DNA of 64,000 bases from Ardenticatenaceae bacterium (GTDB taxonomy: Bacteria > Chloroflexota > Anaerolineae > Promineifilales > Promineifilaceae), in the NCBI GenBank assembly GCA_020634245.1, contig JACKCC010000007.1:124001-188000 (forward strand), read 5' to 3'. Numbering within the stretch: the first letter of the stretch is position 1; each line of letters opens with the position of its first letter. The notes under the pieces were generated by a model. It was not told where the DNA came from and did not search any database. It saw nothing but the letters and a program-made list of their open reading frames with translations. The position numbers and the translations under genes are program-made. Shown here one piece after another: positions 42,868 through 52,463 of this stretch.

Positions 42868-43956
42868 ATGAAAGCATTTGTAACCGGTGGCTCCGGTTTT
42901 ATTGGCCAACATGTCATTCGTAAACTGATTGCACGCGGTTATATGGTCGCGGCGCTGGCCCGGTCGGCAGAGAGTCAGGCGATTGTCGAGGATTTGGGGG
43001 CAACGGCCGTACCCGGTGACGTCACCGATATGGCCTCCATGCGCGATGGCATGGCCGGCAGCGACATCGTTTTTCATATTGCCGCCTGGTATAAATTGGG
43101 CACGCCCGATTGGATGCAGGCCGAAGCCATCAACGTTAGCGGCACGCGTAAAGTGCTGCGCCTGGCCCAGGAATTGGGCGTTCCTAGAATCATCTACACC
43201 AGCACGATTGCCGTTTTGGGCGATACACATGGTGAACTGGTCGATGAAACCTATTTCCAGAGCGGCCCCTTCATCACCGAGTATGCTCGCACCAAATGGC
43301 TGGCCCATTACAAGGTGGCCGTGCCGTTCATCGAAAAAGGGGCGCCTATCATCATCGTTATGCCCGGCGCTGTGTATGGTCCTGGTGATACCAGCATTGT
43401 CGCTGACTTGATGCGATTTTTCTACCGGGGCGCTCCGGCTGTGCCCGGTTTGGACACGACTTTTGCCTACACTCATGTGGAGGATATTGCCGAAGGACAC
43501 ATCCTTGCCGCCGAAAAGGGCAAAATTGGGGAAAGTTATATCCTGGCGGGTCCAGCTATCCCGTTAGGCGAAATGATTGATTTTTGGGCACATTTAACCG
43601 GCAAACGTGCGCCATCACTGAAGATTCCGGCATCGTTGTTACGGCCGTTTACCCCCGTCATGGGCGCGCTGGAATCCATTATCCCCTTGCCTGCCATGTT
43701 CAGCCGGGAAGCAGTCGCGAGTCTGGGCGCCACCTACATGGCCCGTTCGGATAAGGCGCGGGCCGAATTGGGCTGGCAGACCCGCCCCTTGCAAACGGGC
43801 ATGTTGGAAACGTTTGCCTGGATTGCGGATGAGGAAGCGGAACGGGCAGTAACGGCCGTTCCCCGCACCCGTGAACAACAAATCGCGAAACTGGCCTTGT
43901 CGGCTGCCTTTACGCTGTTTCTGGCTTGGCTGCTGTACGGCCGTCGCCGCAAATAG
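42868..43956 (+). CDS. NAD-dependent epimerase/dehydratase (extended SDR)
   Basis: 362 residues. Rossmann motif TGGSGFIG (6-13), DVTDMASM after the second beta unit, and the active-site pair Tyr139-x3-Lys143 in ITEYARTKWLAH. The C-terminus carries one membrane helix (LALSAAFTLFLAWLLYG, about 340-357) and a basic tail, which would anchor the enzyme to the membrane. It is similar to dihydroflavonol-reductase/3-beta-HSD-like members; the substrate is not predictable. Confidence 0.92.
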   Translation: MKAFVTGGSGFIGQHVIRKLIARGYMVAALARSAESQAIVEDLGATAVPGDVTDMASMRDGMAGSDIVFHIAAWYKLGTPDWMQAEAINVSGTRKVLRLAQELGVPRIIYTSTIAVLGDTHGELVDETYFQSGPFITEYARTKWLAHYKVAVPFIEKGAPIIIVMPGAVYGPGDTSIVADLMRFFYRGAPAVPGLDTTFAYTHVEDIAEGHILAAEKGKIGESYILAGPAIPLGEMIDFWAHLTGKRAPSLKIPASLLRPFTPVMGALESIIPLPAMFSREAVASLGATYMARSDKARAELGWQTRPLQTGMLETFAWIADEEAERAVTAVPRTREQQIAKLALSAAFTLFLAWLLYGRRRK

Positions 43957-43964
43957 TTAACCTC

Positions 43965-43997
43965 AGGTGACAGGCACTTTGGAAGTGCCTGTCACCT
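43965..43997. terminator. Bidirectional terminator between epimerase and RHS genes
   Basis: AGGTGACAGGCACTT (43965-43979) and AAGTGCCTGTCACCT (43983-43997) form a perfect 15-base stem with a 3-base loop. It lies 8 bases past the epimerase stop and 19 bases before the convergent RHS stop. Confidence 0.82.
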
Positions 43998-44016
43998 CAA
44001 GTGTGCCAGTTAAAAA

Positions 44017-47000
44017 CTAATTACTTGAATCGTACAACCCACGTCTGGCCCGGCCCAGGTTGCCATAGCCTGGATCGACATATTCCACGCCTCTGTCCAT
44101 CGTTTCCGTGACCGCTTCTGAAGGGGTCACCGGCAGCGGCGTCTTATCATTCACGGTATCAATTCCTTTCTTGATTAACTCAGCGCCGTCGTGGGGATCC
44201 GAACTGGTGAATTGGCGGTAGGTATCGGATATCCAATCTACCGTATCGTTGGCTTTTTTCTCCAGCCAGTTGGCAGCTTTATTGTAGAGAGACTTGACGC
44301 CGTCGCCGATGAAGCGCAACGGCCGTCCCACGTACTTGCTCATAAACTCGCCAAAATTATGCACCGAGTCATCATCGTCAGGGTTACAGGGCGATGGCGC
44401 TGCCGCCTGTTGGAGACCGGTGGGATCAATGAAATTCACCGGATCGTTTTGCACATAGGCGTATAGGTTCGTGTCACCGGCATTAAAACCGACAGGGTCT
44501 TTGCTCGTCCAACGGCCGTTAACCGGATCATAATCGCGCAGTCCAAAACGCACCAAACCCGTGTCGCGGTCGTAAAGCCCGCCACCAAACCCAAACGGCT
44601 GGAAACCAGGGCTTGTATCCTGCGTGACTTTGCCCCAGGCGTCATAATCCAGCCGCTGGGCCACCGTGCCGTTGGTCACATTGACTACCAGGCGCGGGCT
44701 GCCCAAATGGTCAGAGATAATCCGGTAGGTTTGCCCGCCCTTGATCATATATTCCGGTACATTGCTGCGCGTGCCATACACAAAACGACTGACCACGTTC
44801 CCGCTTCCATCCAATTCGGCGATGGGACGGAACCCATTTTGATAGAGGAAGCCCTGCACCAGCGTCCCATTTACCTGCTTGCCGACGCGCCGGTTCAGGC
44901 CGTCTACCAGGTAGGTTAACTGCGTGCCGTTGGGCAGGGTCGCCATCAGGTTGCCGGCTTCGTCATACTGGTAGGTGGTCACGGCCGTACCCACCGTTTT
45001 GCTCGCCAGATACCCCGCGCCGGTGTAGGCATACTGGGTGCTGCCGGCCTGAGTCAGCCGGTCCTGGGCGTCGAACGTAGCCGTCACTCCGTTGGCGCTG
45101 AGGCGGTTGCCATTGGCGTCGTAACTGTAACTGCCGGTGATACTGTTGTTTTGCCGCACTTCGGTCAGGCGGCCAGCCGCATCGTAGGTGTAGCTGTAAG
45201 TGGTCGTCACGCCGCCGATGGTTTCGGTTTTGGTTGTGATACGGCCATTACCATCCCGCGTAAAAGTCGTTTGATACAACGTCGAACTGTTGAACCGGGC
45301 CAGATACGTAGCCGCTTCGCCATAGGTGTTATACGTCCACGCATCCGTCACGCTGCCCAACTGGCTGCCGGTCACCAATCCGTGATTAGGATTGCGGCTG
45401 ATGGTCAGCCCGCCCGCTCCCGTCAACATCAAATCATTGTCATACTGGTAAGCAATCGGATTGGCGCTGTTGACGCTGACACTGTTGACCAGCAAGTCAT
45501 TGTTGTAGACAAATCCAACCGACCCCGCCACCGGGCCGCTTTGAACCCGGCTGGTAATCAACGAACCGTCATAAGTGTAGCTCAGGCCGATTCCATCGGG
45601 ATCGCTGACCGTTTGCAGCCGTCCGGCCGCATCAAACGTCTGGCTGCGCGTGCCCCGTGCCAACACCATGCTGCCCAGGTGAAAGCCGTTGTTCAGATAG
45701 CTCAAACTGATACTGCTGCCCGGCCGGGTGTAGCTGGTCAGGTTCCGGTCGGCGTTGTAGCCATACTGGGAGATACCACCGCCGCTGACGGTGGGCGGCG
45801 TGTAGCTCAACAACTCGTCATCGGCGGCATAGGCAAAGGTGTGAGCCGTCCGTCCCGGCGGCGTCACGCTGGTCAGATTGCTGTTGGCGTCATACCCCAA
45901 AGCTACGACACGGCTGCCCGGCAGGGTGATGGTCGTCATCCGTCCGGCCGCATCGTAGGCCATCGTCGTCACTTTGCCATCCGGTTCGGTCAGACTGGTG
46001 ACGAGGTTGGCGTTGTTGTAGCCAAATTGGGTCAACCGGCTGCCCTGGGTGAGCGTTGTCAACCGGCCCCGGCTGTCGTAGGTTTGAACCAATGGCGCCA
46101 GCGCGCCGCTGCTGTCGCCGTTAGTGTTGATGATCCGCCCGGCAGCGTCCAGCGTGAGAACCAGCCGCCGCCCCTGGGGTGTCTGCAGGGTGAAGGTACG
46201 GCCGTTCGCCGCGTAAGTGTAGCGCCAGATTTTCCCGTTCACCGTCATTTCGTCCTGCAAGGTGGATAGGCTGAATGGGCTGCCGGGGGTAGACAGCGTG
46301 GCCGTGCGTACGGCCGTCATCTGCCACTGCAAAGCGCCCGGCGTCGTCACCAGGACAGAAGCCGGTATGGGCGCATTCATTCCCCAGCGCGGATCAGGCG
46401 CGTATGTAACGCGCTCGGTCATGCCGTCGGAGCCGGCCAACGTCCAGACGCTGCCTTCGCCGATGATCAGCGTCTGGCTGCTGCCATCGGGCGCGGTGAC
46501 GGTGCGCCGCCAATCGCCGTTGGCCAACGCTTCGACAGTGTAGGTAGTTGTTTCGCCCATGCCGGTGGTAACGGTCACGCTGGTTAAGCCCGGCTGTTCC
46601 AGGCGGGACAGGTTTTTGACGCCGCCGGCCGGGTTGGTATCGCGGGTTAAACGGCCGTTGCCATCATACTGAAACTGGTGTACCCCGCCGCGCGGCTCGG
46701 TCAACGAGGTAAGCAGGCCGTTGGCATCGTAGGCCAGAGTGACCGTGTTCCCGGCCGGATTGGCGATGGTGCGCAGATAGCCGCCCGCTGTCAATGTCAG
46801 CGGCGTGCGCTGCCCGCCAGAGGCGACAATGGCCGTCGGCTGGCCGCTGACATTGCGTTCGATTGTGGTGATATTTTGGTTGGCGTCGGTGATGGAGGTT
46901 AAACGGCCGTTACCATCATAGCCAAACGTGTACAACACCGCCCCTGTCAAAGCGTGCAGCGTACGCAAATGGCGGCCCGCGCTGGAAAACTCGTACACCT

Positions 47001-50000
47001 CCATCCCGTTGGGGTCGGGAATCAGAATATTCTGGCCGGAAAACGCACCATCCGGCTGCGGCACGGCCATGCGCTCAATACGCCCCCGGCTGCTGCTGAT
47101 AATCAGGCTGCCATCCGGCCCAAATTCCAGCGAGTTGTTACTGTTAAAGTTGCTCAGACATGCCTGCCGGGCGCTCAATCCGCTGTTGTCTTGCGGACCG
47201 GTGCAGGTGTCCCGCCCGGCATAAGTCGTGATGATGTCATCCGTCGAGATACGGCGCACGCGGTCATAGTATTGATACCGGGTGCGGACGTACACGACCC
47301 CGTTGGCATCGATGGCCACGCTTTGCGGAGCCGGCACGTTGGCGTTCAGTGCCGATCCGCCATCGCCAAAATTGCCTGTGCCGCCGCTGCCGGCCACGCG
47401 GCGCAAAATGCCGTCTGTGCCGATGCGGGTCACCGTGTTGGCGTTGGGATGGGTGAGGTAGAGGCTGCCATCCGGCGCAAACGCCATACGGCCGGGGAAC
47501 GGCAGTGCGCCCCATTCCAGCGCGGGAATGCCGGTCAAATCGGCGGTAGTGCTGGTGTTGCCGCCCGCCCCGGCGATGGTGTTGATGATGCCGTCGGGCG
47601 TGATTTTGCGAATGCGGTTGTAATTGCCCCCGGCCAGCCGGTACTGCGGCGATTCGGCAATGTACAGGCTGCCATCCGGGCCAAAAAGGATGTCTTCCGG
47701 CTTGTTTAGTCGGGCCGCTGTGGCCAATCCGCCATCCCCGTTGGGCAAGCTGTACTGGTTGAAGTAAATACCGGCTACTGTGGTGATGATGCCGTTGGCG
47801 TCAACGCGACGGATAAGACCGGGATTATAATTGTCGTAGGTGGCGGCGATGTACAGGCTGCCATCTGGGGCCAGGGCCAAACCGGTGAGATACCAGCCCA
47901 GGGTGGCCTGGGTTGCCGGGCCGCCATCGCCGGTGGGCATGCCCTGGCTGCCGTTCCCGGCAATGTGGGTCAGGGTCCCGTCCGGGGCCAAACGCATGAC
48001 TTTCTTGTCGGAAGTATCGATCCAGTACAACGAACCATCAGGAGCGACGATAAAATCGCCCAGATAGTTGATAGGAACGGTATCGGGAATGAGGCCGGTC
48101 ATAACAGGGCCGATCTCGGTTGTACTCAGGTCACGGCCGTCACCCAGATGCAGCACACCGTCGTTGGTATCATAGGCATGATGGACGTCGAGTGACCACG
48201 CACCCAGGCCTACCGCGGCCGCCGCGTCCCAGTAACCCAGAGGACGGCTGTAATTGACGACCATGTTGATGCCGCAAAACTGGGCAGCAGTGGCCGCAGC
48301 GGGCGGATAATTGAGGTATTTGCAGTATTCACGGCCGTTGCTGATGAACACGTTGTCGCCAAATTGACCAAAACTTTGCTGGAATTCGCTGCGAGTCCCG
48401 TAATATTGAAAATCGTAAACGTAACGCAGCATGATGTTGGCCAGGGGACGGCCGTTGGTGGCACGGCCGTAGCCATCCTGCCCATTCCAGTCCAGCAGGT
48501 AGCTCAAATTGGACGAGAGTGCCTCCACCGTGCCGGTGTATAGACCGGGCACGCCAAAGGATTGCCCGGCACTGCGTCCCCACTGTTTGACGATAACCTG
48601 CCCGCCGATTTGAGCTTCCATATAAACCGTTTTGAGAGAAGCAGGCAGGTCGCCAACAACGATGGGAACGTTAAACCGGTTGCCAACTTTCCAGCCGGGA
48701 ACGCGTTTGCTGGTGTAATTGAGGGTGAAGGGTGTGCCGGTCACAGGCAGCGATTCGCCCAACGCCTGCGTATCACAGTTGATGATGGAACCGGATTCAG
48801 AACATTCGCCAGGCTGGTTGGTATCTGGCGGGGGCACGGGCGGCTCTTTCGCGTCAGGGGGCGGGCCAAAGGGCCAGTTGAAGTCCCAGGGAGAGAAGTG
48901 GGGAATAAGGACGCGCCACAGCTCTGTTCCGGCGGTGTAAAGCGCGGCAAGCTGCTGCTGTTCGGCCGGGGTGATGCCCAGAGCCGTCAGGGCGGCGCCG
49001 GTATCGGCCACGCCGTCGCCGGTTACGTCCAGGCTGGCCGAACCACCGCCAATGGCCAGGATTTTGATGACAATGCCATTATCGGCCGGAATCCAGCGCG
49101 CCTGAGCCTCATCGTAATAGCCAACGGGGACCGCGCTGCCAACCGGCGCGCCGACGATGTTTTCAGTGTAATTGATGACCGGCTGGTCGAAAACGACATT
49201 CTGGCCGGCCGGTTCGTCGAAGCTGAAATCAACAGCGTAGGTGTAGCCGGAAGTGGGCGGTAGATCGCCGGGCATGGCGGCCGCGCCGGGGATACCGGCG
49301 GTGAATTCGGTGGCGCGGAAGGTGAGCGGGGCCAGCGCCTGCTGCGAGCCGGCCAAATTACGCATTGCGGTAAACGCGCCGGAGGGAAAGAGCATTGTCG
49401 AGCGGCGCGAACCGGCGTCATCGGTTACGACGCTGCTCTGGGCTACCTGGAAAACGGCCGTTGACGCCGGATTGATCGTTGTTGTCTTGCTGTCCGGCGG
49501 GATCAGAACCACCGGCTCAACGATTTCGTATTGGCGGCGGGTCGTCTCAATGCGGCGCTGCAAGGACAGGTATCCCGTCTTGTTATATTCCACAACGACC
49601 GGGCCGCCGCCGTTCAGCACAAAATTGAAAAGGCCGTTGCTATCAGTGAGGGTTTGGCCGAATTCAGGGTGATCCAGAAGCGAAACGGCGACACCAGATA
49701 AGGGCTGGCCGCTGCGATTGATGACATTACCCCGCAAAACGGTGACACAACGGCCGTTAATCACATGACTGCCAACGCCGGTCTGCACAGGATTGCTGCC
49801 GGTGTACAGGAAGCGTGTCGCCTCATAAATATCATAACCGACAGAACGATCAAGCGCCGAAGGAGTATTGAAAACCTGAGCGGTCTCCGGCGCATTTGAG
49901 CTGATTACCTGCTGCCCCGCTGCGCTTTGGCTGATGATAAAGGGCAGGTAGACACTGCTGCCGCTTTGGGCCTGACAGTCGAGGGTTGATAAAGCAGCGG

Positions 50001-50136
50001 CGGCGTCTACAGGGAAAAGGGGGACATCCGGTTGTGTCACCGTTTGTGCAGCAGTCGTGGCGGTGACGGGAAACGGCCGTGCTTCAGCCCATAACAGAAA
50101 AAGAAACAACGGAATCAGCAAGAATTTTCGGCTCAT
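44017..50136 (-). CDS. Secreted RHS/YD-repeat protein with NHL repeats and variable C-terminal tip
   Basis: 2039 residues from the ATG at 50136, which has GAGGT upstream and starts the signal peptide MSRKFLLIPLFLFLLWAEA. Order: a CarboxypepD_reg-like Ig domain (about 125-215, VLRGNVINRSGQPLSGVAVS); a cell-surface region; NHL propeller repeats (about 660-1010, such as LAPDGSLYIAATYD); many YD repeats (about 1050-1790, such as YDAAGRLTEVRQ and YDANGNRLSAN). The RHS core signature follows: YRIISDHLGSPRLVVN, then YDxxxGLVRFGLRDYDPVNG and DPTGLQQ (about 1800-1907). The last 130 residues (from CNPDDDDSVHNFGEFMSKYV) are unrelated to the repeats, like toxin tips of polymorphic toxins. No immunity gene is recognisable downstream. 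Confidence 0.9.
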   Translation of the reverse strand: MSRKFLLIPLFLFLLWAEARPFPVTATTAAQTVTQPDVPLFPVDAAAALSTLDCQAQSGSSVYLPFIISQSAAGQQVISSNAPETAQVFNTPSALDRSVGYDIYEATRFLYTGSNPVQTGVGSHVINGRCVTVLRGNVINRSGQPLSGVAVSLLDHPEFGQTLTDSNGLFNFVLNGGGPVVVEYNKTGYLSLQRRIETTRRQYEIVEPVVLIPPDSKTTTINPASTAVFQVAQSSVVTDDAGSRRSTMLFPSGAFTAMRNLAGSQQALAPLTFRATEFTAGIPGAAAMPGDLPPTSGYTYAVDFSFDEPAGQNVVFDQPVINYTENIVGAPVGSAVPVGYYDEAQARWIPADNGIVIKILAIGGGSASLDVTGDGVADTGAALTALGITPAEQQQLAALYTAGTELWRVLIPHFSPWDFNWPFGPPPDAKEPPVPPPDTNQPGECSESGSIINCDTQALGESLPVTGTPFTLNYTSKRVPGWKVGNRFNVPIVVGDLPASLKTVYMEAQIGGQVIVKQWGRSAGQSFGVPGLYTGTVEALSSNLSYLLDWNGQDGYGRATNGRPLANIMLRYVYDFQYYGTRSEFQQSFGQFGDNVFISNGREYCKYLNYPPAAATAAQFCGINMVVNYSRPLGYWDAAAAVGLGAWSLDVHHAYDTNDGVLHLGDGRDLSTTEIGPVMTGLIPDTVPINYLGDFIVAPDGSLYWIDTSDKKVMRLAPDGTLTHIAGNGSQGMPTGDGGPATQATLGWYLTGLALAPDGSLYIAATYDNYNPGLIRRVDANGIITTVAGIYFNQYSLPNGDGGLATAARLNKPEDILFGPDGSLYIAESPQYRLAGGNYNRIRKITPDGIINTIAGAGGNTSTTADLTGIPALEWGALPFPGRMAFAPDGSLYLTHPNANTVTRIGTDGILRRVAGSGGTGNFGDGGSALNANVPAPQSVAIDANGVVYVRTRYQYYDRVRRISTDDIITTYAGRDTCTGPQDNSGLSARQACLSNFNSNNSLEFGPDGSLIISSSRGRIERMAVPQPDGAFSGQNILIPDPNGMEVYEFSSAGRHLRTLHALTGAVLYTFGYDGNGRLTSITDANQNITTIERNVSGQPTAIVASGGQRTPLTLTAGGYLRTIANPAGNTVTLAYDANGLLTSLTEPRGGVHQFQYDGNGRLTRDTNPAGGVKNLSRLEQPGLTSVTVTTGMGETTTYTVEALANGDWRRTVTAPDGSSQTLIIGEGSVWTLAGSDGMTERVTYAPDPRWGMNAPIPASVLVTTPGALQWQMTAVRTATLSTPGSPFSLSTLQDEMTVNGKIWRYTYAANGRTFTLQTPQGRRLVLTLDAAGRIINTNGDSSGALAPLVQTYDSRGRLTTLTQGSRLTQFGYNNANLVTSLTEPDGKVTTMAYDAAGRMTTITLPGSRVVALGYDANSNLTSVTPPGRTAHTFAYAADDELLSYTPPTVSGGGISQYGYNADRNLTSYTRPGSSISLSYLNNGFHLGSMVLARGTRSQTFDAAGRLQTVSDPDGIGLSYTYDGSLITSRVQSGPVAGSVGFVYNNDLLVNSVSVNSANPIAYQYDNDLMLTGAGGLTISRNPNHGLVTGSQLGSVTDAWTYNTYGEAATYLARFNSSTLYQTTFTRDGNGRITTKTETIGGVTTTYSYTYDAAGRLTEVRQNNSITGSYSYDANGNRLSANGVTATFDAQDRLTQAGSTQYAYTGAGYLASKTVGTAVTTYQYDEAGNLMATLPNGTQLTYLVDGLNRRVGKQVNGTLVQGFLYQNGFRPIAELDGSGNVVSRFVYGTRSNVPEYMIKGGQTYRIISDHLGSPRLVVNVTNGTVAQRLDYDAWGKVTQDTSPGFQPFGFGGGLYDRDTGLVRFGLRDYDPVNGRWTSKDPVGFNAGDTNLYAYVQNDPVNFIDPTGLQQAAAPSPCNPDDDDSVHNFGEFMSKYVGRPLRFIGDGVKSLYNKAANWLEKKANDTVDWISDTYRQFTSSDPHDGAELIKKGIDTVNDKTPLPVTPSEAVTETMDRGVEYVDPGYGNLGRARRGLYDSSN

Positions 50137-50291
50137 GGCACCTCTATATAAAACGCAGACCCGGTGAGCAAAACGCCACACCAGGTCTTTTAGAATGGTT
50201 ATTCGATTAACTTTTATTGTTTTATATTTTATAAGAATTAAAGGTGGAACACAATGAGTAGGCTATGAAAAAATCAACGACCCGGCACTGG

Positions 50292-50927
50292 TCATTTCAA
50301 ATGGCGCACATCAAAATTGGAAATAAAAATTGGATCGTCGAGGGAAAACCGTGCTTTCACAATAGCCCCATTCGGTATTTGCAGCGCCTGAATCAAATGA
50401 CTGTAACGTTCCATGGTTTTGGACGTGGCTGCAAAAGTACCGGTCATAACTGACCAAATTAGTGCCCGCAAAAACAAGCCGTGTGAAAAAACAATGATAA
50501 ATTCTGCTGGATGTTTCCGTAAACGGGACACAGTATCCTGAACACGAGCCATCAATCCGGTAAACGATTCCCCTTTGCCGTTTTCTTCTTCGTAGGGATT
50601 ATGACGCTCCCAATAAGCCTGTGCATACGGCCGTCGCTCTGTTCCCGTCGTCCCCTGATAACGTGCCGGGTTCAGATAGGTAAATTCGTGAACCGGCCAT
50701 TCTTCTGTTGGGGTGTTGGGGAAACGAATCAGAGTGGGAACGGCCGTTTGCCTGGCCCGCAAATAAGGCGAAATCACGATCAAATCCGGTTCCTCGACAA
50801 TAACTTCTGCAATTTGCTCTGCCTGTTGGAACCCTAAATCGGTCAGCGCCGATTCTGCCGGATCGCCAGTGGGCAAATCAGCGTTGGAAACACTCTCTCC
50901 GTGTCGAATCAACCAGACTTCAGTCAT
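50292..50927 (-). CDS. Histidine phosphatase family (phosphoglycerate-mutase-like) protein
   Basis: 211 residues. The catalytic motif LIRHGES has His9 as phosphoacceptor. Later blocks LTDLGFQQAEQIAEVI, ISPYLRARQTAVP and FIIVFSHGLFLRALIWSV, containing the second His, complete the branch-1 phosphatase site. Substrates cannot be told from the sequence. The longer frame starting with a TTG near 50975 would translate the word-repeat at 50936-51000. The ATG at 50927 gives the normal N-terminus MTEVWLIRHGES. Confidence 0.9.
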   Translation of the reverse strand: MTEVWLIRHGESVSNADLPTGDPAESALTDLGFQQAEQIAEVIVEEPDLIVISPYLRARQTAVPTLIRFPNTPTEEWPVHEFTYLNPARYQGTTGTERRPYAQAYWERHNPYEEENGKGESFTGLMARVQDTVSRLRKHPAEFIIVFSHGLFLRALIWSVMTGTFAATSKTMERYSHLIQALQIPNGAIVKARFSLDDPIFISNFDVRHLK

Positions 50928-50935
50928 ATTAGTTG

Positions 50936-51000
50936 TTGGTAGCTGGCAGCTAGTAACTGGTTTTTCCACCAGCAACCATCTGCCAGCGACTAGCTACCGC
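50936..51000. repeat. Word-hairpin related to the repeat at 27715-27806
   Basis: GGTAGCTGGCAGCTAGT faces CTGCCAGCGACTAGCTACC, with AACTGGTT and AACCAT words in between. The words TAGTTGTTGGTAGCTGGCAG and CTAGTAACTGGTT are near those at 27715-27806. It lies between thioredoxin and the histidine phosphatase and overlaps the thioredoxin stop codon. Confidence 0.65.
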
Positions 51001-51380
51001 CTTCTGAACGGCCAGCGAAACAGGCCGGTGATTTCCTGCTTTTCGGCTTGCTCCGGCGTCATAGACAGCAGCCCGGACAACCGTTTGGCAATTGCTTCGG
51101 CTGACTGGACACCGGTTTTACGTTCCACAAGACGGCCGTACCGAAAAAACAACATCGTCGGAATCCCCATGATCTTATACTGCCGCACCAACTCTTGATT
51201 CTCGTCCGCATTCAGCTTTACAAACAAAGCTTCACCATCAAACTGCTGCGCCGCTTCCTCAAAAATAGGCGCTTGCATCCGGCATGGCCCGCACCAGGGT
51301 GCCCACACATCCACTACCACCGGCAGCCCTGCACCCAGCACGTCTTTTTCAAAAATATCAGCGTTAACTTCCTGAATCAT
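50994..51380 (-). CDS. Thioredoxin
   Basis: 128 residues. The active site WAPWCGPCRM has Cys30 and Cys33, with the cis-proline motif GIPTMLFF later. The fold is standard, with a 20-residue C-terminal extension (SMTPEQAEKQEITGLFRWPF) beyond typical Trx. It reduces cytoplasmic disulfides through thioredoxin reductase, which is not in this window. TTAGGTGAG precedes the ATG. Confidence 0.95.
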   Translation of the reverse strand: MIQEVNADIFEKDVLGAGLPVVVDVWAPWCGPCRMQAPIFEEAAQQFDGEALFVKLNADENQELVRQYKIMGIPTMLFFRYGRLVERKTGVQSAEAIAKRLSGLLSMTPEQAEKQEITGLFRWPFRRR

Positions 51381-51402
51381 CTCACCTAACTCCCTTCATA
51401 AA

Positions 51403-51426
51403 ACGAGACCCTATAAAGGGTCTCGT
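51403..51426 (-). terminator. Terminator of the first BMP importer operon
   Basis: ACGAGACCCT (51403-51412) and AGGGTCTCGT (51417-51426) form a perfect 10-base stem with a 4-base loop. On the - strand TTTTATG follows. It lies 72 bases past the permease stop and just ahead of the thioredoxin gene. Confidence 0.88.
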
Positions 51427-51497
51427 ATAATTAAATGTGATATTTTGATGCAAAAAACTGTGCCCTCGTTACAATGACATTTCCTCTAACTCAAAGG

Positions 51498-52463
51498 CTA
51501 CAAGCCCCGCTCACCACGAATATAAGGTACACCCAGCGCTGCCGGTGCACCGAGCCGCTTACGCATCGCTGCCCGCGACCCCAATACCAGCGCAATGATG
51601 GTCAAAACGTAAGGCGTCATTTGCAAAAAGAAACCATAGTTCGAGTTAACATAAAGAGGATTGCGCAACCCAAACAAAAGCGCCGGTCCCTGCAAATCCA
51701 AAATACCGCGCCGCAGCGCACCGAACAAATAACCGCCCAACGCCGCCCGCAGCGGATCCCATTGGGCAAAAATCACCAGACCAACAGCAATCCAGCCCTG
51801 CCCCGACGTGGTTTGCGAACTATACCAGCCTGGCGAAACCGACAGACTGATCGTCGCCCCGGCCAGACCAGCCAGACAGCCGCCCACAAACACGTAAAAA
51901 TAACGCAGCCCGTAAACGTTCAAACCCATCGTATCGGCTGCTTCCGGCTTCTCGCCGACAGCCCGTAAATGCATCCCTGGTCGGGTGCGATTGATGAAAT
52001 ACCAGGCCGCTGGTGCAAACAGATACCCCAGGTACACTAGCAAGCTGTGATCTTCGAAGAAGACCGGGCCAATGAAAGGGATTAAAGAGAGACCGGGGAT
52101 ATCAAATGAGGGAATCAAGGGCGGCGTTTGGCCGGTTAATCCTTCGCCAAATACCAGTGCCAGCCCCGTCCCTAAAAACGTCAGGGACAACCCGCTGACC
52201 ACCTGATCCGCCTGAAAGTGGATTGTAACCAGGCCGTGAGCCAGGCTCAAAACGCCGCCGGCAATAATCGCTGCCAGCAAACCCAGCCAGGCATTTTGCG
52301 TGGCCAGCGAGGTGCTGAACCCGGCCATCGCGCCCAGCAGCATCATGCCCTCGACGCCCAGGTTGAGGATGCCGGCCCGTTCGGCAAAAATTTCGCCGAT
52401 GGCAGCAAACAAAAGAATGGTCCCTGTGGCTAAACCTGCGTGTAAAATGATGACTGGATTCAT
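51498..52463 (-). CDS. BMP-type ABC importer permease (system 1, second permease)
   Basis: 321 residues with about eight to ten hydrophobic segments. FAERAGILNLGVEGMMLLGA near the N-terminus is the family hallmark of YufQ/NupQ-like nucleoside importer permeases. GEKPEAADTMGLNVYGLRYF is the ATPase-contact (EAA-like) loop. It forms the membrane channel with the permease at 52460-53629; their genes overlap by ATGA. It is the last gene of the system 1 operon. Confidence 0.93.
   Translation of the reverse strand: MNPVIILHAGLATGTILLFAAIGEIFAERAGILNLGVEGMMLLGAMAGFSTSLATQNAWLGLLAAIIAGGVLSLAHGLVTIHFQADQVVSGLSLTFLGTGLALVFGEGLTGQTPPLIPSFDIPGLSLIPFIGPVFFEDHSLLVYLGYLFAPAAWYFINRTRPGMHLRAVGEKPEAADTMGLNVYGLRYFYVFVGGCLAGLAGATISLSVSPGWYSSQTTSGQGWIAVGLVIFAQWDPLRAALGGYLFGALRRGILDLQGPALLFGLRNPLYVNSNYGFFLQMTPYVLTIIALVLGSRAAMRKRLGAPAALGVPYIRGERGL

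Noticed and set aside
45151..46269. 372-codon + strand frame opposite the RHS gene
   Set aside because: It is antisense to the YD repeats; its apparent repeats mirror those of the true gene.
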